Below, one piece after another: positions 26,213-35,845 of a stretch of DNA of 64,000 nt. The DNA comes from Blasia pusilla (Eukaryota > Marchantiophyta > Marchantiopsida > Blasiales). The stretch lies in NCBI GenBank assembly GCA_050084515.1, contig CM114275.1, positions 14,508,001-14,572,000 of the forward strand. The letters are read 5' to 3'. A model generated the notes under the pieces. That model was not told where the DNA came from. It was given only the letters and a program-made list of their open reading frames with translations, and searched no databases. A program made the translations under genes and the position numbers. Within the stretch, counting starts at the first letter, position 1; every line of letters begins with the position of its first letter.

Positions 26213-27175
26213 TAAATGGTAGATAGATCAAGCCCGTGGGACCCAAAGGGTCAAAAGGCTGAAAAACACATTACAAGTCATTCATGCACTGACCCTGAAA
26301 AAGATCGTTAAGACCTTCTTCTAGCTACAACCTAGAGCACTTGAGCGATGAATAATGACGTCCCCAATATAACAACCTAAATCATACGGCACTAGTTATA
26401 GTAAAGAATAGAAATTCTCCACATATATTTTATGAGCTAGTCTAATCTCTTCATACCTTGGACATGTAACAAACACATGCTCTTCATCTTCAATATTTTC
26501 TCCGGCACATAACTTACAAATTCGTTCACTTCTATCAATTTTAAACCATCGTCCTTCCTCAATTCCTAGCCTATGTGACCTAGTTCTATGACGTGCGATA
26601 AAATATCGTAAGAACGTGGAGATCCGCGCAAGTAGGTATCTTTGTTCACAATATACAAGCATAGGATTAACATGAAGTTGATAAAACTCCATTTTGGTGC
26701 CTGGACTGCTCCAAATGATGTTGAGAGATTGCTTCCTTAGATGCTCACGAAGGGCCATCGGTTTCAAGTCCCAATCGCGTTCCGCCACATTCCACTTTGA
26801 AGACCAAGTCACCACATCCGCCATCCACCCTATGGAACGTGTGGCTCGCAAAGCTTGATGAGGGGGGCGAGAAACATCAAGAGATCTCACCCTTGCGATG
26901 TAAGTGATGGTCAAGTAAAGAGCTTCAGCTTCAAGAGGAAGAAAACCTGTTTCTGCAAGAAGAATAGCATACGGAGTTTGGTTTCTTACACCCAATTCTT
27001 CTTGTAGAAAGATCTCTTGCACTTTTTCCACGTGCTCCCAACCTGTCTTCTTACAACAAGGGCCCCAAACTGGGCTCCCATATAAGATCACCGGCAACAC
27101 TAAGCTCTTAAATACGAATTTCCTAAGACTCCAAGACACATGATCAGCTCTTCTACACCGGTTCAAAAATGAATA
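26213..27175 (-). mobile_element. LINE copy E, 5'-truncated 3' end
   Basis: About 960 bp: 3'UTR with TTTACCA tail, and the ORF2 C-terminal region open from 27166 to 26396, starting at NRCRRADHVSW. It includes the CKLC...H...C zinc motif. It abuts the 3' tail of copy F in the same direction. Confidence 0.9.
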
Positions 27176-27289
27176 TGGTAAATGGTAAAAAGATCAAGCC
27201 CGTGGGACCCAAAGGGTCAAAAGGCTAAAAAACACATTACAAGTCATTCATTCACTGACCCTAAAAAAGATCCTTAAGACCTTCTCCTA

Positions 27290-30200
27290 GTTACAGCCTA
27301 GAGCACTTGAGCGATGAATGATGACGTCCCTGAGATAACAACCTAAATCATAAGGCACTAGCTGTAATAAAGAATAGAAATTCTCCACATCTATTTTATG
27401 AGCTAGTCTTATTTCTTCATACCTTGGACATGTAACAAACACATGCTCTTCATTTTCAATATTTTCTCCGCACATAACCTAAAAATTCGTTCACTTCTAT
27501 CAATTTTAAACCATCGTCCTTCCTCAATTCCTAGCCTATGTGACCCAGTTCTATGACGTGCGATAATATGTCGTAAGAACGTGGACATCCTCGCAAGTAG
27601 GTATCCTTGTTCACAATATACAAGCATAGGATTAACATGAAGTTGATAAAACTCCATTTTGGTGCCTGGACTGCTCCAAATGATGTTGAGAGATTGCTTC
27701 CGTAGATGCTCTCGAAGGGCCATCGATTTCAAGTCCCAATCGCGTTCCGCCACATTCTTCTTTGGAGACCAAGTCACCACATCCGCCATCCACCCTATGG
27801 AACGTGTGGCTCGCAAAGCTTGATGAGGGAGGCGAGAAACATCAAGAGATCTCACCCTTGCGATGTAAGTGATGGTCAAGTAAAGAGCTTCAGCTTCTAG
27901 AGGATGAAAACTTGTTTCCGCAAGAACAATAGCATACGGAGTTTGGTTTCTTCCACCCAATTCTTCTTGTAGAAAGATCTTTTGCACTTTTTCCACGCGC
28001 TCCCAACCTGTCTTCTTACAACAAGGGCCCCAAACTTGGGTCCCATATAAGATCACCGGCAACACTAAGCTCCTAAATACGAATTTCCTAAGACTCCAAG
28101 ACACAAGATGAGCTCTTCTACACCGGTTTAAAAATGAATATAGAGCTTTGTAACCAGGTTCTACTCTCTTTTGCACGCAAAGTGCCCAACTATAGTCATG
28201 CGAGAAATCGATGCCTAGATATTTGTAACTCTTGTTCTAATTGTAGACCTTTGTAAAAGAACGAGAACTTGGATCTAGTACCCACTATAATGACTTTAGA
28301 CTTCTCCATATTAACCTTCATCTGATTCTGGGTACAAAACCTTGCCAAAGTGTCGAGGTGCTTTTGTAAACTAATGCCATCACGTGCTAGTAATATGATA
28401 TCATCTCCATACAATAGAGCTTTGATGACAAAGTCCCCAAGCTTGACACCTTCACTATCACATTCCTCCAACCACTTTTCGATATCATCTATGAAAACTC
28501 CAAAAAGTGTAGGGGAGAGAGGGCAACCTTGAATGACTCCAATGGTACTCAAGATCTCTTGAGTTTGTGAACCTTTGATCTTGGCCCGAACGGAATGGTA
28601 TAACGTGGCCACGGCTGCTAGGAGATTTGGTGGTACTCCAATGGCTTGCAGCCTTTCCCATAAGAGCTTGCGAGGTACAGTATCAAAAGCTTTCTTGAAA
28701 TCGATGAAGCCGCAAAACAAAGCTTTTCCATTGCCCTTAGATTTCTCCCATAAAACACGCAAGGCCAAGATATGGTCCATGGTGTTGTATGTTGGACGAA
28801 AACCAGCTTGGACCCGTGCTCTCTTTTGGAAAGTCTCTGTCTATGTGCTCAACTTCGACTCCACCAATTTCCCAAACAACTTGGCAAAAACACTACCCAC
28901 CATGATAGTGCGATAGTTTGTCACCAAGTCCTTCCTTCATGATTTGTGAATAAGAACAATCTCCCGTAGTGACCAGGTTGAAGGAAAACCATAGATAGCA
29001 GCATCACCCAATATTTTGGTGAGGATCGGTCCAATACAATCTCCTTCCCACTTGAAAAGTTCAATAGAAAGACCATCCAAATCCTCACATTTACCATTCG
29101 CCAATTTTGTAAGTTGAGTCATCACCTCTCCTTCAAAGAATAAGCCAAGTATTCCTTCACAATGTGGCATAGATGTAGCATCGGGGAAGAAATAGAGCTT
29201 TTCGACAAAAGATATCAAAGACTTGGGATCAAGAATAGGTTTTGAAGACCGTACTACTAACCGTCTCCAAAATGATTTGGGGTCCTCATGCAGCTCCCTT
29301 GTCAAAGACTCTTGTTTCCGCCGCAAGAAAGCTCGTTTCTTAGATTTCACCAAGTATTTGTAAAGGCTCGTCATAATAAGCCGACTTGGGATATCCAAAG
29401 ATTTATCAACTGATCGTGCCCTTGCTTGCTTGCATTCAGAGTCAAACCACCCATTACAAGGCAGCCTCCTAGCACTTCTATCCCTGTGGCGCGAAAAGAA
29501 CTTAGATGCACTGCTTTTGAGCAGTTCGGTTCGTTGCATACTTGCCGTGTTTGGATCCGGGCTCCATACAATGCGAGTCAAGAGTTCTTGTAAATGTAGC
29601 ATATAAAGATCTTTTTTATTAGGATCTAGGCGAAATTTAGGAGAAGCTAAAATAGATTGAGATGTCGAGAGAGGAATTGGCTTTGACAGTGAGAGAGTAA
29701 ACAAATGGTAAATGGTAAATGGTAAATAGATCAAGCCCGTGGGACCCAAAGGGTCAAAAGGCTGAAAAACACATTACAAGTCATTCATGCACTGATCCTG
29801 AAAAAGATCGTTAAGACCTTCTCCTAACTACAACTAAGAGCACTTGAGCGATGAATAATGACGTCCCTAATATAACAACCTAAATCATACTACACTAGCT
29901 GTAGTAAAGAATGGAAATTCTCCACATCTATTTTATGAGCAAGTCTAATCTCTTCATACCTTGGACATGTAACAAACACATGCTCTACATCCTCAATATT
30001 TTCTCCGTCACATAACTTACAAATTCGTTCACTTCTATCAATTTTAAACCATCGTCCTTCCTCAATTCCTAGCCTTTGTGACCCAGTTCTATGACGTGCG
30101 ATAATATGTCGTAAGAACGTGGACATCCCTGCAAGTAGGTATCCTTGTTCACAATATACAAGCATAGGATTAACATGAAGTTGATAAAACTCCATTTTGG

Positions 30201-31690
30201 TGCCTAGACTGCTCCAAATGATGTTGAGAGATTGCTTCTGTAGATGCTCACGGAGGGCCATCGGTTTCAAGTCCCAATCGCGTTCCGCCACATTCCACTT
30301 TGAAGACCAAGTCACCACATCCGCCATCCACCCTATGGAACGTGTGGCTCGCAAAGCTTGATGAGGGAGGCGAGAAACATCAAGAGATCTCACCCTTGCA
30401 ATGTAAGTGATGGTCAAGTAAAGAGCTTCAACTTCTAGAGGAAGAAAACCTGTTTCCGCAAGAAGAATAGCATACGGAGTTTGGTTTCTTACACCCAATT
30501 CTTCTTGTAGAAAGATCTTTTGCACTTTTTCCACGCGCTCCCAACCTGTCTTCTTACAACAAGGGCCCCAAACTTGGGTCCCATATAAGATCACCGGCAA
30601 CACTAAGCTCTTAAATAAGAATTTCCTAAGACTCCAAGACACAAGATGAGCTCTTCTACACCGGTTTAAAAATGAATATAGAGCTTTGTAACCAGGTTCT
30701 ACTCTCTTTTGCACGCAAAGTGCACAACTATAGTCATGAGAGAAATCGATGCCTATATATTTGTAACTCTTCACTTGTTCTAATTGTAGACCTTTGTAAA
30801 AGAACGAGAACTTGGATCTAGTACCCACTATAATGACTTTAGACTTCTCCATATTAACCTTCATATGATTCTGGGTACAAAACCTTGCCAAAGTGTTTAC
30901 AAGAGAGGTGCATGATCTAATTCAGGCTGAGATTCTAGAATATCAAATGTAGAGATAAGAGAGCTATCATCGGGCGAGGACAGAAGATAATCGATGGTGC
31001 TAGCGCCGGTAGAGGAGAAACACGTATTGGAGTGAGAGTTGGGAAAATGAGAGGTTCCATTAAGAACTTTCAAATTACAAGTGGCTCCAAAGGTTAAAAA
31101 ATGCTCTGTCAAAGGATTTATAGAAAGATCTGAAGAGATTCTAGACCACAAACCATCCTCATATTCTTCGAGAAGAGGAGGAATCAAGGAATCACTGAAT
31201 TGGGTAAATTCAGCAGTACGTGTGCAAGCATTGAAATCTCCAACTAGAAAGACTTCACTTTTCATTTGATATTTGAGAACATCCCCAATAAGTCGATGGA
31301 ACGGTTGACTTCGATTGTGAGTGCGTGTTGAGTAGATAGGCATGGAGAGTGGTGCAAAATAACAAACTGTCAAATAACAATAAGATCCCCCAACCAAACC
31401 AAGACGTAGCCAATGATATTGGTGCCCGATATCTTGATCTTCTACATGAATGAGAGGTAGAAATTGAGACCTGATGAAGGTAGCAATACCGCCATAACCC
31501 CTTCCTGCCCGTTGCCTTCTTTGATTCCATGTCCATCCCACCAAAGTAAACCCTTGCATCTCTGCAATAGTATTGCTCTCATGTTCCCAAGTCTCCATAA
31601 TATTGATAATATCCGCCATCTCCTAAATTGGTAGAGCACTCACATACGTTGTTGTTGAAAGGCCTCGTATATTCCACATCAACACTCTCA
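27290..31690 (-). pseudogene. LINE ORF2 (copy F), split by a nested LINE and frameshifts
   Basis: Endonuclease half 30898-31690 with GDFNA and STIDYLLSS blocks, and an in-frame stop near 31622. RT half 27290-29702: FIDFKKAFDTV, QGCPLSPTLFGVFIDD and a YGDD box near 28403-28414. A stop near 28925, a short deletion at about 28233 (QLEQ followed by a frame change) and a one-base loss near 27472 disrupt it. C-terminal zinc motif remains in a shifted frame. Confidence 0.88.
29703..30897 (-). mobile_element. LINE copy G, 5'-truncated, nested in copy F
   Basis: About 1.2 kb with three TTTACCA units at its 3' tail (29703-29725). The ORF2 C-terminal part is open from 30891 to 29890 (333 codons). The flanks share ACAA (GTAAACAA left, TTTACAAG right), consistent with a 4-5-bp target-site duplication at the site that reads GTAAACAAGAGAGG in unoccupied copies. 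Confidence 0.9.
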
Positions 31691-31703
31691 GCTTCTTGGA
31701 TTG

Positions 31704-32459
31704 CTAGGTTGATAACTCTTTTTTTCTCTGGGTAACAAGTGCTCGCCCATCGCGTAGATAAGGAATAAAACCTGCTTCTTGAGCCTCTTTGACCTTTTCA
31801 AGCTCCTTTCTCCTAGCTTCGACTTGTAGACGTGTGAGATCAAGATCCAACCATATCCTCCATCCTTTGAGAATGTCCTTGTTAGCCATGGCAGTATCAC
31901 GTTGAGTTTGATCAACAAACTTGACTAGAATGGCACGAGATTGTGTGCCCGTTTTCCCAATACGAAAAGCTTGAGCCAAGTCCGGGTTATGAACATGAAG
32001 TGTATCAACCAAGAACTTGGTGACAACACTCTTCACCTCTTCGCTCTCTGTTTCCGGCAAACCTGAGATTCTCACATTCTTTCTACGGGCAAATTGGTTT
32101 TCTCTTTCTATCTCTTGCTCTTGACAGAAAGAGATATGAGCAACCTTTGTAGCTTCAGCATAAGATTTCATTTTCACTTCTAAAGTTTCAACAACCTCAT
32201 GCAATCCTGAACTATTGGGAGTAGTCACCAAGGATGATGCCTTCTCTTGAACATCCGCAACCGATTTGGAAAGATCGAGCATCACACTAGAACTATCTTT
32301 CAACACTTTCTTCAAAACCTCTTGCGTTGCCTTCAACTCTCGGATTTGAATATGTGCATGGTCTAATTGAGAAGTTTGTACCTTGAATTCTTGTCGAAGC
32401 TCTTTCAATTCATGCAAGACCACTTGCACTAGTTTCAAGATTTCGTCTTGAGTAGACAT
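31704..32459 (-). CDS. LINE ORF1 protein, L1 type, intact (copy F)
   Basis: The best preserved ORF1: 251 residues from MSTQDEIL to a stop 20 bases before ORF2. Coiled coil at about 5-70, RRM-like core with RRKNVRISGLPE at about 118-130, and C-terminal domain with FRIGKTGTQ and LDLTRLQVEARRKEL. By analogy with L1 ORF1p it is an RNA-binding trimer with nucleic-acid chaperone activity. No zinc knuckle is present. Confidence 0.9.
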   Translation of the reverse strand: MSTQDEILKLVQVVLHELKELRQEFKVQTSQLDHAHIQIRELKATQEVLKKVLKDSSSVMLDLSKSVADVQEKASSLVTTPNSSGLHEVVETLEVKMKSYAEATKVAHISFCQEQEIERENQFARRKNVRISGLPETESEEVKSVVTKFLVDTLHVHNPDLAQAFRIGKTGTQSRAILVKFVDQTQRDTAMANKDILKGWRIWLDLDLTRLQVEARRKELEKVKEAQEAGFIPYLRDGRALVTQRKKELST

Positions 32460-33038
32460 CCTGTAGTCGACTTCAGTGCATCCCAGAAACTATATATGAA
32501 TCTCCAACACCACACAAATTCTGCTCTAAAATTCGGTTGTGCTTGCAATTTCAAGGGCTAAAACGCCTCTAGACACTCCACGTTGTCTCCAAATCTCATA
32601 TTGAAATGACACTCCACCTCAAAGTTATGGCCTCCGCAAGATTCAGATCTGAAATCCTCAAATCTAGAAGGGCAAAAACTCAAATCTCTCACAACTTCGC
32701 GTGTATAACTCGGTTGTGCTTGCACTTCTGAGGGCTAAGGCGTCTTCTTATACTCCACGTTTCTTTCAAATCTCAGCTTGAAATGACACTCCACCTATAA
32801 GTTATGGCCTCGGAAAGATTCAGATCTGAAATCCTCAAATCTAGAAGGGCAGAAACTCAAATCTCTCACAACTGCGCGTGTATAACTCGGTTGTGCTTGG
32901 AGCAACCCGTCGGAGTCCGACGGGTTGCTCATGGACAAAAACAATCCGTCGGAGAAATACAATCTGGAGATTGGAATAGAGTCTTACCCGAATTTGACTC
33001 GTCGCGGATCGGAGTGGGTACTCGTTCTTGATGATCCA

Positions 33039-34029
33039 CTATTGCACCGTCCTCCACTTCAGCGACCTCTTGAGGCACTGGAGGTTGAAAAGCTCATCCT
33101 TGCTCCCTCCAGTCAAAACTAAGAAACAGCTCCTGTCACTGAGATAAGCGTCTGCAAAGGAAAATAGGAGCGCGATCTGGTCATAAGAAAGGGGGACATT
33201 CCAGTCTGGGACCCCGTCGGACGGATTCTTGTCCCACAAGCGCAACCCCGAGGGAAAATCAGCGATCAAGAGATCCACCGCCACCTCTTCAACCACCCCA
33301 TGGACCGTCCAGGGAGCGTGCCCGTTTTGTTGAAGCTTCCGTCCCAGCGTTGTCAATTTCTCGATGGCGGGTATCGACGCTTGGGAACTGAAACTTTTCA
33401 GCTCATCCAGTAGATTCGTGAAGTGAAAGATGACACTTGTCCGGGTCGTTATTTCTCTATGTCTTCCCAAGGATGATGGACTGTATTCCACATGCTGGTC
33501 TGCTCCTTGGGACAACCCTGGCGTCACTTCCGCTTCTCCCGAGTCTGCGGTCGGCTTGTTGGGGTCTTTATGACCTCAGACTCTGGTGGGGTTTTTTTTT
33601 GCGGAGGATCTGGTCCGACCCTCTCTCCCGGACGATTCCGGCTCTTGCCTTGAATATTCAGCCTCTCTTTGGGAAGACTCGGCCTCGGAATTCTTCGATC
33701 TTGAGACCCGCTGTAGATTTATCTTTGGCTGTGTGGACCTTGGACGCCAACTCCGGTGTCTCGAGGGCTTGCTCTTCCGCATCTCCTTCGAAAAAGTCTT
33801 TAGGCTGCACAAAATTGGGGATGTCGTCCCTACCTGCGGCCACTGCATCATAAAGCAGGCGTAGATCTTTCTTGGTCATGTCCTCAGGGTCGTTGAAGTC
33901 GAGCCAAATCGGGCAATTCTCCACCTCCCAATCGGACATGCTTTGAGCCATCTCTGTGTCGTACATGGAAAATATCTCTCCATTAGGCGGAGAAGCCCAC
34001 AATTTGTAGGCTGTCGGTATTTTTGCCAT
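33039..34029 (-). pseudogene. Putative methyltransferase-like C-terminal part of the ParB-type gene
   Basis: 34029-33658 is open (MAKIPTAYKLWASPPNG, then an acidic stretch) and 33851-33039 continues in a neighbouring frame, with a Ser/Glu/Arg-rich linker, one TGA near 33565 and a folded domain after it. That domain has VDLLIADFPSG, then LSYDQIALLFSFADAYL and CFLVLTGG. The order resembles the catalytic region of amino-group (N6-A/N4-C) DNA methyltransferases, where a DPPY-type motif follows a strand and a later GG strand precedes a helix. The DPPY position reads DFPS, so activity is doubtful. A stop after WRTVQ and a GTAAGA donor-like site follow. The fold is inferred from pattern only. Confidence 0.45.
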
Positions 34030-34088
34030 GTACCTGTATTCTTACAATGGATGAGGTACCTAAACACCATGCGCTATGCAGCTCTTAG

Positions 34089-34988
34089 TCAAGATGCATC
34101 GGCCGCCTGCTCCTGAAGATCTCGCTTCTTCTTTGCGAAATCCCTTTTTTTTGCCTCGATTTCTTCGTCAAGGTCTGCCTGAGGGAGGATGCGTTCCTTG
34201 AACATTGTCCTAAAACCTGGGTTTTTTATGGGCTTGTCTCGGATGTCATCGAGCCAAAGTTCAGAATCATCAGCACTATCTAGGTTTGCTTCCTCCGGAA
34301 GTGGCTCTATTCTTTTCAGCTCCGCTTGGAGACCCACGAGCATGGACTTCCCAAGAAGCCGCAACGCATCCCATAATGACCATTCGTGGAGCCAGTGGGA
34401 GATCACTAGATCAGAGACATCCGGAGGATGGTGTGCCGCCCTCTTTTGGGCGTCTGTGCCCTCGAGACTGATTTTCATCAGTCGTATTCTCCTAAATTTT
34501 CTTATTTCAGACAAGGCAAATCGGTGCACGCGATCGAGAGACACTTTCTCCCCAATCCGACCTTGCGGATCTTCATCCCTTTTCCGCTGGCGCTTGATTA
34601 TGCCTTCAGCTCCTTGTTGAAATCGGGACCAAGTTCGGCGATGTAGCGCTACATCTTGCTTTCCGTGTACTTTGTAGCTGTAGATACTGCAGATTAGATG
34701 AATTTTGCACGCTCAGACACAGACACTTTCTCCCTCTGCTCTAGCTCCAATGCAAGGCTCTTCTTGGCGGCCTGTATCTTTGACCAGCAAAGGATTGTCA
34801 CGGCTGCATCTTGGGAAATAAATTTATTTGCCCAAGTCTTCTTTTTGATTTGTGCACCCCAACATCTCATTTACAAGGGTGTCGCCCAAGAACCCCCCTT
34901 GTACTCTTCCGAGTGCGTCGTTAGCACTTTCTTCACCCGATCGCAATCTTGGATCCAGTGGTGGGTGACATTCCCCTCCGATACAATC
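34089..34988 (-). pseudogene. Middle exon of the ParB-type gene, basic and helical
   Basis: Begins after an acceptor (TGTGCAG) at 34989 and joins the upstream exon in phase (AT plus G restores a Met codon). It reads IVSEGNVTHHWIQDCDRVKKVL and onward, rich in Lys/Arg helices, to EAKKRDFAKKKRDLQEQ. In-frame stops near 34872, 34697 and 34655 and a one-base loss near 34605 mark decay. From 34544 to 34089 it is fully open (151 codons). No domain is recognised; it links the ParB-like and methyltransferase-like parts. Confidence 0.5.
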
Positions 34989-35039
34989 CTGCACATCCAA
35001 ACTTAATATAAGAAATTTTGTAAGGTACATGGGTTCCTG

Positions 35040-35664
35040 CAACCCGTCGGACTCTAACAGGTCGTCACAGCTCATGGTCAGATTGTAGCAACGAGCTAAA
35101 TTTTGCAACCCATCGGAGTTCGATGGATTGCATTCAGATTTGTGATTGCTTGGTTTCAACCCGTCGGACTCCAACGGGTTGTCAGATAGTCCGTATGTAC
35201 ATAGTGGTTACCGCGAGAAAAGTGAACATATCAACCCGTCAGAGTCCGACAGGTTGCGCAATTTCAATGAAAGCTGCAATTTGATGCCAAAAATGTAGCT
35301 CCCAACTTCCGAATGCAACCTGTCGGACTGCGACGAGTTGCTTTTGGCCAAAAACATACAAAAATAGCTTCGAGTCAAGCAACCCGTCGGACTCTGACAA
35401 GTTTCTTTCTTCAAAAAACATCCAAAAAATGTGGCGAGTCGAGCAACTCGTCAGACTCTGACAAGTTGCTTTCTTCAAAATACATCCAAAGAATGCGGCC
35501 AATCAAGCAACTCGTCGGAGTCCGACGAGTTGCTTTGGGCCAAAAACATTCTAAACTTGTGGTGAGTCGAACAACTCGTCGGACTCCGACGAGTTGCTTT
35601 CGGCCAAAAACATCCCAAAAAAAGTGGCGACTCAAACAACTTTTCAGAGTCCGACGGTTTGCAG
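35040..35664. repeat. Palindrome array 1, ten units, 64-bp period
   Basis: Units start at 35040, 35106, 35158, 35233, 35316, 35380, 35444, 35508, 35572 and 35637; the last six are spaced 64, 64, 64, 64 and 65 bp. Each unit is a near-perfect palindrome such as CAACTCGTCGGA/GTCCGACGAGTTG. Spacers within the array are similar (GGCCAAAAACAT... type). The array lies inside the 691-bp intron at 34989-35679 of the ParB-type gene. Confidence 0.93.
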
Positions 35665-35845
35665 AAAGAGGAAACTTACATGTTCATGGCATGCATGGCC
35701 ATCTCCACCGTCGCCATGTGATGAGGGTATGCATGTAGCACCACTGCCTTCATGCAAAAATGTGCCTCCAATGAGTTTGGGCGCTCCTCTCCATACTAGG
35801 TCAACGCCATGAACCTGTGATTTCCATCCCGGATGAAGAAATACA

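Larger units (their letters stand above)
27177..32890 (-). mobile_element. LINE copy F, full length, with copy G nested inside
   Basis: 5'UTR monomers (about 32470-32890), ORF1 (31704-32459), endonuclease (30898-31690) and then, after the 1.2-kb insertion of copy G, the remainder of ORF2 from the LFTLSLSKP block (29700) to the tail at 27177. The two halves are continuous once G is removed. Confidence 0.9.

Noticed and set aside
28350-28916. Open frames on the strand opposite to LINE ORF2 (also at 37024-37590, 48431-48613, 733-915)
   Set aside because: They are mirror frames of the conserved RT coding sequence, repeated in every copy, with no independent signal.
34824-35174. 116-residue minus-strand frame with DSDGL/SNSDGL repeats
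   Set aside because: The repeat is the translated palindrome array; the real exon uses another frame from 34988, supported by splice phase.
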